Below are positions 40,882-48,540 of a stretch of 64,000 nucleotides of DNA, piece by piece. The stretch is from assembly GCA_963726825.1 (NCBI GenBank), contig CAVSDT010000002.1, forward strand, positions 124,001 to 188,000, given 5' to 3'. Under the pieces are notes generated by a model. It saw only the letters and a list, made by a program, of their open reading frames with translations, made no database searches and was not told the DNA's origin. Position 1 is the stretch's first letter, and each line of letters opens with the position of its first letter. Source of the DNA: DATLGB01 sp963726825. GTDB taxonomy: Bacteria > Actinomycetota > Thermoleophilia > Solirubrobacterales > Solirubrobacteraceae. A program made the translations under genes and the position numbers.

Positions 40882-43515
40882 GTGGTCGGGGGTGCGTTGG
40901 AGCGGACGGTGGCCCTCGCCGGCCGGCGTCCGGGCCGCGTGCTGGCGGTCGTGCTCGTCCTCGCGGTCGTGCTGGGCGTGCTCGCGACCCAGATCAAGCC
41001 GACGACCGACACCGACACGTTCGTCGGCCGGGGGACCGACAGCGCGAAGGCGACGCGCGCGCTCCACGACCGCTTCGGCGACGACGCCGTCGTCGTGCTC
41101 GTGCGCGGGCAGCTCACGCGCCTGGTCCTCACGGCGGACCTGCAGAAGCTGATCGGCCTCGAGGGCTGTCTGTCGGGCAACGCGCCGAAGGGCGTCGAGG
41201 TCCCCGGGGGCGCCGGCGGCCCGTGCGGCTACCTCGCGCGTGCCAAGCCGGTGCGCGTGGTCTACGGCCCCGGGACGTTCATCAACTCGGCGGTCAACGA
41301 GATCCAGCGCCAGCTCGCGGGGCAGGTCAAGTCCGCGCAGGTGAAGGCGCAGCAGGCATCCGCTGCGGCCGAGAAGCTCGCCAGGGCCCAGGGCCGCACG
41401 CCGGCGCAGCAGCGCCGGGCCGGGGCGGACGCCGCGAAGGTCGTGGAGGCGACCTTCACGCGCAACCTGCTCGAGCTCGCCCTCCGCTACGGCCTCACGA
41501 CGTCGGCGGCGAACCCGACGATCAACAACCCCGACTTCATCTACCAGCTCGTCTTCGACCCCCAGCGCGGGGCGGAGGTGCCGAAGGCGCGCTTCTCCTC
41601 GCTGTTCCCCTCCACGCGGTCGGCCGCCATCCAGGTGCGGCTCAAGCCCGGCCTCGACGACGAGCAGCGCGCCGCCGCGATCCGCCGCATCCGGGCGGCG
41701 ACGGCGATGCCGCAGTTCAAGCTCTCCCAGGGCGCGACCTACACCACGACCGGTGCGCCGGTGCTGCTGGCCGACGTGGCCTCCGATCTCGTCCGGTCAC
41801 TCGTCGGCCTGCTGATCGGGGGCCTCGTGCTGATGGCACTCGTACTGGCCGTCGTCTTCCGCCGCCGGGCGCGGATGCTGCCGCTGGCCGTCGCGCTCGC
41901 GTCGGCGGCCGTCGTCTTCGGGGTCCTCGCCCTGCTGGGCGTCCGTGTCACGCTGGCGTCGATCGCCGTCCTGCCGGTGCTGCTCGGGCTCGGGGTCGAC
42001 TACGCGATCCAGTACCAGGCGCGCGCGCAGGAGGACGGGATCGAGGTCGCGGCGCGGCGCGCGCTGCCGACGATCGCCACCGCCGTGCTGGCGACGCTGG
42101 CCGGCTTCGCCGTGCTCGTGCTGTCGCCCGTGCCGATGGTGCGGGGCTTCGGGGTGCTGCTGATGGCGGGCGTCCTGCTCGCCTTCGTGCTCGCGATCAC
42201 CGCCGGCACCGCGGCGCTGACCCTCCTCACGCGCCGCCGGGAGGCCGACCCGGCCGGCGGGCGTCTCGCGGCCTCCCGGCGGGGCGCGCGCGAGCTGCTC
42301 GGGCCGCTGGGACGGGCGGCCGATCGGCCCGTGCGCGCGGCCGGGCGTGGCCTGGCGCGCGTCGGTCACGGGGCGACGGGGCTCGCGCTGCGCCGGCCGG
42401 TGCTGGTCCTCGCGGTCGGGGCGCTGCTGGCCGTCGGCGGCTGGGCCGTCGACGGACGCACGGAGGTGGTCTCGGACGTGCGGGAGCTCGTCCCGAGCGA
42501 CACGCCCGCGCTCCAGGACCTGCAGACGCTGGAGGAGACCACGGGGGTGGCGGGGGAGGTCGACGTGCTCGTGCGGGGCTCTGACCTCACGCAGCCGGCG
42601 GTGGTGGCGTGGATGCGCGACTACCAGGCGCGCATCACCAAGCGCTTCGACTTCTCCGCCTCCAACGGCTGCGGCAAGGCCGAGGTGTGCCCGGCCCTGT
42701 CGCTGACGGACCTGTTCCGCTCGGAGGCCTCGTCGAGCTCACAGGCGCGCATCCGGGCGCTGCTGGACGCCGTCCCGGCGTACTTCTCCCAGGCGGTGAT
42801 CAGCCGCGACCGCAAGTCCGCGGTGCTCGCCTTCGGCGTCAAGCTGATGTCGTTGGAGCGCCAGCAGGAGGTCCTGGACGTGATGCGCGCGCAGCTCGAT
42901 CCGCCCAAGGGCGTGACGGCGCAGCTCGCCGGCCTGCCCGTGCTCGTCTCGCAGGCCAACGCGGACCTGTCGTCGACCTGGCGGCGGTTGGCCACGCTGC
43001 TCGCCGGCCTCGCGCTCGTCGCGCTGGCGCTGCTGCTCGTGTACCGCGAGGCCGCCCGGGCCTGGGTCCCGCTCGTCCCGATCGCGATGGCGACGGGCTG
43101 GTCGGCGCTCGTGCTGTGGCTGACGGGCATCCCGCTGAACCCGATGTCGGCCACCCTCGGGGCGCTCGTGATCGCGATCTCGACGGAGTTCGCCGTGCTG
43201 CTCGTCGCCCGCTTCAAGGAGGAGCGCGCCCGCGGGCAGGACCCGCCCGCCGCCCTGCGGCGCACGTACGCGTCCACGGGTGCGGCCGTGCTCGCCTCGG
43301 GCGCGACGGCGATCGCCGGCTTCGCGGTGCTCGCCTTCTCCGACGTGCGGATGCTGCAGGACTTCGGGCGGGTGACGGTGATCGACCTGACGGTGTCGCT
43401 GCTCGGGGTGCTCGTGGTGCTCCCGGCCGTGCTCGCCCTCCACGAGCGCCGCGAGACACGGCGGGGCGGCCGGACGGACCCGCAGGCCGACCGTGCGGCC
43501 GCGCTGGTCGGATGA
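40882..43515 (+). CDS. MMPL/RND-superfamily transporter
   Basis: 877-residue transporter of the MMPL/HpnN type, usually exporting lipids across the inner membrane. The architecture is duplicated: an N-terminal helix (VLAVVLVLAVVLGVLATQI), an external loop domain (~30-290), a helix cluster (~300-460, with VLLGLGVDYAIQYQARAQED, the family GxGxDYxI motif), then a second half with helix at ~500, second loop, and second cluster (LGALVIAISTEFAVLLVARFKEE). In the second half the acidic motif residue is replaced by STEF, so the two halves differ. The first loop contains two Cys near CLSGN and PCGYL. The GTG start at 40882 lies 10 nt after the last mce gene. It overlaps the next gene by 4 nt. Confidence 0.9.
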   Translation: MVGGALERTVALAGRRPGRVLAVVLVLAVVLGVLATQIKPTTDTDTFVGRGTDSAKATRALHDRFGDDAVVVLVRGQLTRLVLTADLQKLIGLEGCLSGNAPKGVEVPGGAGGPCGYLARAKPVRVVYGPGTFINSAVNEIQRQLAGQVKSAQVKAQQASAAAEKLARAQGRTPAQQRRAGADAAKVVEATFTRNLLELALRYGLTTSAANPTINNPDFIYQLVFDPQRGAEVPKARFSSLFPSTRSAAIQVRLKPGLDDEQRAAAIRRIRAATAMPQFKLSQGATYTTTGAPVLLADVASDLVRSLVGLLIGGLVLMALVLAVVFRRRARMLPLAVALASAAVVFGVLALLGVRVTLASIAVLPVLLGLGVDYAIQYQARAQEDGIEVAARRALPTIATAVLATLAGFAVLVLSPVPMVRGFGVLLMAGVLLAFVLAITAGTAALTLLTRRREADPAGGRLAASRRGARELLGPLGRAADRPVRAAGRGLARVGHGATGLALRRPVLVLAVGALLAVGGWAVDGRTEVVSDVRELVPSDTPALQDLQTLEETTGVAGEVDVLVRGSDLTQPAVVAWMRDYQARITKRFDFSASNGCGKAEVCPALSLTDLFRSEASSSSQARIRALLDAVPAYFSQAVISRDRKSAVLAFGVKLMSLERQQEVLDVMRAQLDPPKGVTAQLAGLPVLVSQANADLSSTWRRLATLLAGLALVALALLLVYREAARAWVPLVPIAMATGWSALVLWLTGIPLNPMSATLGALVIAISTEFAVLLVARFKEERARGQDPPAALRRTYASTGAAVLASGATAIAGFAVLAFSDVRMLQDFGRVTVIDLTVSLLGVLVVLPAVLALHERRETRRGGRTDPQADRAAALVG

Positions 43516-44159
43516 GTCGCAAGCCGCCACGCGGCCTGGCCTCGCGTGGGACGCCGACGCCCGGGCGCTCGTCCTCGACCTGGATCGCGGCGGTGGCGAT
43601 CGTCCTGCTGCTCACCTACATCGGCGTCAACGCGGTGCGCACCAAGGGGGTCGGCTCGCGTGGTGTCCCGACGGGCGAGGTGCTGCCGCCGTTCGCCGTC
43701 CCCGAGGCGGCCAACCGCGACGACGAGGTGCCGGCCAACACGCTCGTGCGCACCCGCAAGGGCGTCCCGAAGGCCTGCGACGTCGACGTCCCGCTGTCGT
43801 TCACCTCGTGCGAGCTCACGCGCGACACGCCGGCCGTGATCGCCTTCCTCGCCGCCCCGTCGGACCGCTGCACGACGGAGGTCGACACGCTCGAGCGCCT
43901 GCGCACCCGCTTCGGCGGCGTGCGCTTCGCCGTCATCTCCGTCCGCGGGTCGCGCGCGAAGCTGCGCGCGCTGGTGCGTGAGCACGGGTGGAAGATGCCG
44001 GTCGGCCACGACACCGACGGCCGGGTCTCGAACGCCTACGGGGTGGCGGTGTGCCCGACCATCACGCTCGCCGCCCGCGGCGGCAAGGTCGTCGACACGA
44101 TCCTCGGGGAGGCGTCGGAGGCGGAGCTCACGCGGCGGATCGAGGCGCTGCGGCGGTGA
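43512..44159 (+). CDS. membrane-anchored thioredoxin-like protein lacking CxxC
   Basis: 215-residue protein with one N-terminal membrane anchor (STWIAAVAIVLLLTYIGVNAV) and an extracytoplasmic thioredoxin-like domain. The active-site region is LAAPSDRCTTEVDTLERLR, with only one Cys where TlpA has two; the cis-Pro strand is GVAVCPTITLAARGGKVVD. A further Cys pair lies at KACDVDVPLSFTSCEL. It resembles peroxiredoxin/TlpA-like proteins but may not be a canonical disulfide exchanger. ATGA overlap with the MMPL gene and GTGA overlap with the next gene place it firmly in this operon. Confidence 0.82.
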   Translation: MSRKPPRGLASRGTPTPGRSSSTWIAAVAIVLLLTYIGVNAVRTKGVGSRGVPTGEVLPPFAVPEAANRDDEVPANTLVRTRKGVPKACDVDVPLSFTSCELTRDTPAVIAFLAAPSDRCTTEVDTLERLRTRFGGVRFAVISVRGSRAKLRALVREHGWKMPVGHDTDGRVSNAYGVAVCPTITLAARGGKVVDTILGEASEAELTRRIEALRR

Positions 44160-44812
44160 TCGACCCCGACGAGCCGCTGGTGGGGGAGGTCGCGCCGGAG
44201 GTCGCCGACGAGCACCCGGAGCTGCGCCTGTGGTGGCTGCCCGCGCGGGTGCCCGGGCGCCGCTCGCCGCCGGAGGTCGTCGGGCGGCTGCAGGCGATGT
44301 CCAACCGGCTGCGAGGGGCACAGGCGCTGGCGCTGCGCTCGCAGCCGATCCCGCACGCCTACCGCGTCTTCTTCCGCCAGATCGGCCTGGACCCCGACGT
44401 GCACCGCGTGCCGATCGAGGCCGTCGTCGTCGAGCGGCTGCGGGCCGGGGAGTTCAAGCCCTACTCGTGGCTGCAGGACGCGGTCACGATCGCGGTGATG
44501 GAGACCCACGTGCCGGTGTGGGCCCTCGACGCGACGGGGGTGCGGGGCCCGCTGCGCGTCCGCCCGGCCGTCGCGCACGAGCCGCTCGGGCGCCGGGACG
44601 AGCGTGCGCCGTGGCTGCCGGAGGGCCGGCTGGTGATCGCCGACGACGAGGGGCCGCTGGCGGTGCTCTTCGGCGACGTCGCCCCCGGCCATCTCGCAGG
44701 GCCCAAGGACCCGCACGTCGTCCTCTTCAGCCTCAGCGTGGCCGGCGTCCCCCTGGTGTCGGTCGCCGAGGCCCTGTGGACCGTCACGGACACGCTCGAA
44801 CCCGGCGCGTAG
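44156..44812 (+). CDS. B3/B4-domain protein (PheT-like B3/4, COG3382 type)
   Basis: 218-residue stand-alone B3/B4-like protein, related to the editing/tRNA-binding domain of phenylalanyl-tRNA synthetase beta. The expected blocks are SNRLRGAQALALRSQPIPHAYRVFFRQIGLDPD, RVPIEAVVVERLRAGEF, LQDAVTIAVMETHVPVWALDA, and the final LFSLSVAGVPLVSVAEALW. Homologues are proposed to remove mischarged amino acids or bind small ligands; the function is not established. GTG at 44156 overlaps the previous stop (GTGA). Why it travels with a lipid transport operon is unclear. Confidence 0.72.
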   Translation: MIDPDEPLVGEVAPEVADEHPELRLWWLPARVPGRRSPPEVVGRLQAMSNRLRGAQALALRSQPIPHAYRVFFRQIGLDPDVHRVPIEAVVVERLRAGEFKPYSWLQDAVTIAVMETHVPVWALDATGVRGPLRVRPAVAHEPLGRRDERAPWLPEGRLVIADDEGPLAVLFGDVAPGHLAGPKDPHVVLFSLSVAGVPLVSVAEALWTVTDTLEPGA

Positions 44813-44885
44813 GGTCACCAGCGGGCGCCCCCGAACGCCCGATCCGGTGCTAGCCTCACCCATTCCGGCAGGAGGGAGCAGACCG

Positions 44886-45455
44886 TTGTCCGTCGTCGAG
44901 CACGAAGGTGAGTGGACCCCGACCACCGTCGAGCACGGGGTCCGCGAGGACGCTGCGCGGCGCACGCTGCGCGCTCAGATCGCACACCTGGACCGCGAGC
45001 TCGTCACGACGGCGACCGGGTCCTTCCCCGCGCTGCCCATGCCGGTGCGGCCGGCCGGTCGTGCCGCGCCACGCCTCCTCTCGCTCGGTGAGCTCGAGCG
45101 CGTCCGCGACGAGCTGAGCGGCCGCCTGCAGGAGCTGACCGTCGCACGCCGCGCGCACGCCGACAGCCAGGCCGCCGCGCGCGGCCTGCTCGAGCGGATG
45201 CTGCTGGCCCCGGGCAAGCACCGCTGGGTGCGCGTGACGAACGCAGACCTCGGCGAGCCCGGCTGCAAGAGCTACCACGTCGTGCCGCGCGTCGGCGTGA
45301 TCGGGATGCTCGCCGGCTGGTGGCACGTCAAGGTCTCCAGCGGTTGTCCGTTAGCGATGCCGGAGGCCGCAAGGTCTCCGGCGGTCCTTCCAGGACGCAG
45401 CCGTACCGGCCGCAGGCGGGCCCCCTCCACGTCTCAGCGGGGGGTGTCGTGCTGA
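44886..45455 (+). CDS. conserved hypothetical protein (TTG start)
   Basis: About 189 residues; not recognised. Mainly helical, with a coiled-coil-like centre (LSLGELERVRDELSGRLQELTVARRAHADSQAAARGLLERM) and a compact C-terminal region GKHRWVRVTNADLGEPGCKSYHVVPRVGVIGMLAGWWHVKVSSGCPLA with two Cys. The strong ribosome site AGGAGGGAG at ~44870 points to the TTG at 44886 rather than the ATG at 44847. The last ~30 residues, after CPLA, are encoded inside the 80-nt repeat (from 45358) and look non-native; an earlier stop may have been lost when the repeat arrived. Confidence 0.72.
   Translation: MSVVEHEGEWTPTTVEHGVREDAARRTLRAQIAHLDRELVTTATGSFPALPMPVRPAGRAAPRLLSLGELERVRDELSGRLQELTVARRAHADSQAAARGLLERMLLAPGKHRWVRVTNADLGEPGCKSYHVVPRVGVIGMLAGWWHVKVSSGCPLAMPEAARSPAVLPGRSRTGRRRAPSTSQRGVSC
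45358..45437. repeat. 80-nt dispersed structured repeat, copy 2
   Basis: Second copy of the unit at 28140-28219. The first part folds into a 10-bp stem GCCGGAGGCC / GGTCTCCGGC closed by a GCAA (GNRA-type) tetraloop; a second small stem GTCCT..AGGAC follows. The second half (cgcagccgtaccggccgcaggcgggccccc) is almost identical to copy 1. It overlaps the end of the coding frame starting at 44886. Confidence 0.6.
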
Positions 45456-45472
45456 CGACATCCCTGCCCCGC
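45437..45472 (+). promoter_or_regulatory. strong hairpin directly before the 45475 start codon
   Basis: GCGGGG (45437-45442) pairs with CCCCGC (45467-45472); inside it GGTGTCGT (45443-45450) pairs with ACGACATC (45455-45462) around loop gctg, with a CCTG bulge. The hairpin ends 2 nt before the GTG at 45475 and leaves no room for a ribosome site. It may terminate upstream transcripts or control translation. Confidence 0.45.
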
Positions 45473-45474
45473 CG

Positions 45475-46011
45475 GTGAGCCAGAGCAAGCGGTCGCGCAA
45501 GCGCGCCCGCCAGACGCGCGGCGGAGGTCGCCGCCCGGCGGTCGAGGTCGAGCGCCCCGAGGTCACCCCGCCCGAGCCGCTCGGCGCGGAGCGGCGCGCG
45601 GCCAAGCCGAAGGGCCGCGTCGACCGGATGATCGAGCGCGCCGACGAGCGGCCCAAGCCGCCGTGGCACCCGGTCCCGCTCGTCGAGCTCTCGGTGCTCG
45701 TGGGCATCGTCCTGCTCGTGGTCGGCTTCATCAAGGCCGACACGTCCAACGGGCGCCTCGCGATCGGGGTCGGCCTCGTGCTCGCCTCCCTCGCGGGCCT
45801 CGACACGGCCGCGCGCGAGCACTTCGCCGGCTTCCGCTCGCACTCGTCGCTGCTCGCCGGCCTGCCGGCGGTCGCGACGATCGCCCTGCTTGCGCTCGCG
45901 AAGGTGCTGCTGTGGATCGCGCTCGTGGCCGCCGTGGCGGTCTTCGCCATCGTCTTCGTCCTCGCCCGCCGCGCGTTCCAGCGCCGCGCCGGGGTGACGT
46001 TCAAGCTCTGA
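45475..46011 (+). CDS. hypothetical membrane protein
   Basis: 178-residue protein, not recognised. A basic N-terminus (SKRSRKRARQTRGGGRR) and proline-rich stretch lead into a membrane domain with four hydrophobic segments: LVELSVLVGIVLLVVGFI, LAIGVGLVLASLAGLD, LLAGLPAVATIALLALAKVLL and IALVAAVAVFAIVFVLARR. Starts at GTG 45475, directly after a strong hairpin. No known family motif was seen. Confidence 0.68.
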   Translation: MSQSKRSRKRARQTRGGGRRPAVEVERPEVTPPEPLGAERRAAKPKGRVDRMIERADERPKPPWHPVPLVELSVLVGIVLLVVGFIKADTSNGRLAIGVGLVLASLAGLDTAAREHFAGFRSHSSLLAGLPAVATIALLALAKVLLWIALVAAVAVFAIVFVLARRAFQRRAGVTFKL

Positions 46012-46030
46012 CGGTACCCTCCAGCACCGC

Positions 46031-46450
46031 ATGACCGAGCCGCGGCGCATGCAGCTCACGGGGCTGCACCACCTCACCCTGGTCTGCTCCGACATGGAGC
46101 GGACGATCGCCTTCTACCGGGACGTGTTGGGGCTCGGCATCGTGCGCGACGGCGCCTCCGACGACGACCCGGACGTGCGCCACGTGTGGTTCGGCGCCGT
46201 CGACGGCAGCCCGGGCCGGCTGATCAGCGCGCTCGAGTACCCGGACCTGCCGGCGGGCGTCGTGGGCCGCGGCTCCACCCACCACTTCGCCCTCGCGGTC
46301 GACTCCGTCGAGGAGCTCGACGCCTGGCGCGACTACCTCGTCGAGCAGCGCGTGGACTGCTCGGAGGTCTTCGTCCGCGGCGGCTTCCACTCGCTCTACG
46401 TGCGTGACCCGGACGGCCACGTCGTGGAGATCGCCACCCGCACGACGTAG
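46031..46450 (+). CDS. VOC family protein (dioxygenase/glyoxalase-like)
   Basis: 139-residue vicinal oxygen chelate protein. Module 1: LTGLHHLTLVCSDMERTIAFYRDVLGLGIV, with the first metal-ligand His. Module 2: GSTHHFALAVDSVEELDAWRDYL, second His; and SLYVRDPDGHVVEIATRT, with the third ligand Glu near the C-terminus. The three ligands are intact, so a metal enzyme is plausible; the substrate is unknown. ATG at 46031 lies 10 nt after a -10 box TACCCT (46015-46020). A second in-frame ATG (MQLTGLHH) is at 46049. Confidence 0.88.
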   Translation: MTEPRRMQLTGLHHLTLVCSDMERTIAFYRDVLGLGIVRDGASDDDPDVRHVWFGAVDGSPGRLISALEYPDLPAGVVGRGSTHHFALAVDSVEELDAWRDYLVEQRVDCSEVFVRGGFHSLYVRDPDGHVVEIATRTT

Positions 46451-46456
46451 GCCGGC

Positions 46457-46483
46457 GCCGGCCGCGCGCGGGGCGCGGCCGGC
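46457..46483. terminator. GC-rich hairpin in convergent junction
   Basis: Eleven-bp stem: GCCGGCCGCGC (46457-46467) and GCGCGGCCGGC (46473-46483) around a 5-nt loop, between the VOC gene and the convergent mihF stop. No U tract follows on either strand. Placed to end both transcripts, but termination strength is a guess. Confidence 0.45.
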
Positions 46484-46494
46484 CGGAGGGGTGC

Positions 46495-46851
46495 TCAGAC
46501 GAGCGCGAGAGCGCCCGCGTAGCGGGGCGCGAACGGATCGAGCGTCGGGCGGCCGAGGAGGCGCGCGACGAGCTGCTCACGCTGACGCTCGGTGAGCGTC
46601 GCGACGGTCTTGGTCTCGTTCATCGGGATCGCGCCGAGGAACCGGCGGCAGCGCTGGCGGCCCCAGCGGTGCTGGCTCATCAGCAGGTCGGCGACGGTCA
46701 TGCTCGCGGCCTCCCACGGCGTGTCCTCGAGCACGTCGACGACGGTGACGGTCCCGTCGGCGATCTGACGCTTCAGCTCGGCCCGGGCGAGCCGGACCTG
46801 GTTGGCGCGATCAAGGGCGCGCATGTGTTGCGGCGCTGGGGCAGCGTCCAT
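46495..46851 (-). CDS. mihF: integration host factor, actinobacterial type (mIHF)
   Basis: 118-residue nucleoid-associated protein of the actinobacterial mIHF family, a helix-two-turn-helix DNA-binding protein that bends DNA and is essential in mycobacteria. Recognisable core: RANQVRLARAELKRQIADGTVTVVDVLED, then MTVADLLMSQHRWGRQRCRRFLGAI and ATLTERQREQLVARL. The region before the first helix is ~15 residues. A good ribosome site GAGGAGGT (complement 46863-46870) precedes the ATG, so unlike many neighbours it has a leader. The preceding 336 bases hold several palindromes. Confidence 0.88.
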   Translation of the reverse strand: MDAAPAPQHMRALDRANQVRLARAELKRQIADGTVTVVDVLEDTPWEAASMTVADLLMSQHRWGRQRCRRFLGAIPMNETKTVATLTERQREQLVARLLGRPTLDPFAPRYAGALALV

Positions 46852-47187
46852 GGAAGATCCATACCTCCTCTGACCGTCCGCCTGGCGCGAACGGGCCTCG
46901 GTGTTCGTTGTTCGGCGGCCGGGTGCTCAGGCACGGGGAGGCGCGAGGTGCCAGAACGGGTCGGGGACGCCGGTCTGACCGGGGTCAGACGATGCCCTGC
47001 TCCGTGCTCTCCGCCTCGTGCTTCTGCCCGCGCCTCAGCGCTCGACCGGTGGAGAACGTAGCCAAAGCCGGAGCCGCTGTGCAACGGATCTCGGGCGGCT
47101 CATTCGCAAAGAGCACGGTTTTTTCACCGTCGTGTCCGGACACCGTGCAACGCTGGGAAATTCGTCCAGTCGGGGGTCCGGATGTGC
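46852..47187. other. non-coding region upstream of mihF
   Basis: 336 bases without a convincing gene. From the mihF side: the ribosome site; the palindrome GTCTGACC-GG-GGTCAGAC (46973-46990); a possible promoter for mihF on the - strand (-35 TTGCAC 47084-47079, 18-nt spacer, -10 TACGTT 47060-47055), giving a leader of ~200 nt; an inverted repeat GCACGGT / ACCGTGC (47113-47119 / 47142-47148) enclosing ACGGT-TTTTTC-ACCGT; and a 12-bp palindrome GTGTCCGGACAC (47132-47143). Promoter assignment is weak. Confidence 0.4.
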
Positions 47188-48432
47188 TTACGCGGGCCCG
47201 GGGAGGGGGCCGTGCTCGGCTTCGAAGCTCGCCTTGACCTGCGCGAAGGTCGCCAGCGCGCGATCGAGCGTCGCCCGGTCGTGCGTGGCCATCACGCTCG
47301 TGCGCAGCAGCGCCCCGGCGGGCGGCACGGCAGGGTGCAGGGCGACGTTGACGTAGACGCCGGCGTCGTAGAGGGCGCGCCACAGCAGGACGGCCTTCCA
47401 GTCGTCGCCCACGACGACGGGGACGATCGTGGTGGTCGTGTCGGACTCGACGACCTCGAAGCCAAGGGCGTGGAGGCCGTCGCGCAGGTACTGCGCGTTG
47501 TCGAGCACCCGAGCGAACAGCTGCGGGCCCTCGTCGGACGTGATCACGCGCAGGGCGGCCAGCGCGGCGCCGATCGCGGCGGGGACGCCGGACGCCGTGA
47601 AGAGGAACGCGCGCGACTGGACGCGGAGGAAGTCGATGACCTCGCTCGAGCCGGCGAGGAAGCCGCCGCAGGACGCCAGCGACTTCGAGAACGTCCCCAT
47701 CCGCAGGTCGGTGTCCTCCTCGACGCCGAGCAGCTCCGCGGTGCCGGCGCCACGGGCGCCGAGCACGCCGGCCCCGTGGGCCTCGTCGACCATCAGGCGC
47801 GCCCCGTAGGCCTTGACGAGCGCCACGATCTCCGGCAGGGGCGCGACGTCGCCCTCCATCGAGAAGACGCCGTCGACGACGACGAGGATGCCGCCGCCGT
47901 CGGCCTGCGCGCGCCCCAGCTGCTTCTCGAGCAGGTCGAGGCGGTTGTGGCGGAACGCGCGCAGCTTCGCGCGCGACAGCAGCACGCCGTCGAGGATCGA
48001 GGCGTGGTCGCCGGCGTCGGCGACCACGGTGTCCCCCGCGCCGAGCAGGGTGCCCAGCGCCGCGAGGTTGGCGCCGTGGCCGGTCGAGGTCACGAGCGCG
48101 TCCTCCGTGCCCATCCAGGCGGCGATCTCCGCCTCCAGCTCGAGGTGGAGGTCGATCGTCCCGTTGAGCAGGCGCGAGCCGGTGAGGCCGGTGCCGTAGC
48201 GCTCGAGTGCGGCACGGGCGCCCTCGATGACCCGCTCGTCCGAGGTCAGGCCGAGGTAGTTGTTGGACCCGAGCATGATCCGCTCGGCGCCCTCCATCTC
48301 CACGAGGGGCCCGGCGGCGGACTCCAGCCGGCGGAAGTAGGGGAGCAGGTCCGCGTCCCGTGCGGCCTGGAGCTGGTCCAGCCGCTCGTGGTGGCGGACC
48401 TTGTCGAAGACGTCCACGTGCGTGTCGGACAC
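47188..48432 (-). CDS. alpha-oxoamine synthase, serine palmitoyltransferase-like
   Basis: 414-residue PLP enzyme condensing an amino acid with an acyl-CoA or acyl-ACP. Family marks: SNNYLGLTSDERVIEGARAA, LERYGTGLTGSRLLNGTIDLH, a stacking His in TSTGHGANLAAL, DAGDHASILDGVLL, FRHNRLDLLEKQLGR, VDEAHGAGVLG, and the PLP lysine in TFSKSLASCGGF (~residue 250). The C-terminal DAGVYVNVALHPAVPPAGALLRTS is closer to bacterial serine palmitoyltransferase than to BioF or KBL. Divergent neighbours encode a GNAT-like acyltransferase and an FA2H-like hydroxylase, which fits a sphingolipid-type pathway. BioF-like activity remains possible. GTG start is 7 nt after a -10 box TAGCGT (complement 48440-48445). Confidence 0.85.
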   Translation of the reverse strand: MSDTHVDVFDKVRHHERLDQLQAARDADLLPYFRRLESAAGPLVEMEGAERIMLGSNNYLGLTSDERVIEGARAALERYGTGLTGSRLLNGTIDLHLELEAEIAAWMGTEDALVTSTGHGANLAALGTLLGAGDTVVADAGDHASILDGVLLSRAKLRAFRHNRLDLLEKQLGRAQADGGGILVVVDGVFSMEGDVAPLPEIVALVKAYGARLMVDEAHGAGVLGARGAGTAELLGVEEDTDLRMGTFSKSLASCGGFLAGSSEVIDFLRVQSRAFLFTASGVPAAIGAALAALRVITSDEGPQLFARVLDNAQYLRDGLHALGFEVVESDTTTTIVPVVVGDDWKAVLLWRALYDAGVYVNVALHPAVPPAGALLRTSVMATHDRATLDRALATFAQVKASFEAEHGPLPGPA

Positions 48433-48540
48433 GCCCCCCACGCTAGGGGTGGGGAGCCCGCAAACTGCGCTGGTCCTCCGAGCGGACTTCGGGTCGGTCG
48501 AGCCGGGCCCCCGCGCCATGTCATAGGGTCCGCGCGCGGT

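Noticed and set aside
47113..47148. Intrinsic terminator with U tract after the PLP gene
   Set aside because: The T-run lies in the loop on the + strand, while the gene ends on the - strand, where the run reads as A; so it is not a standard terminator for that gene.
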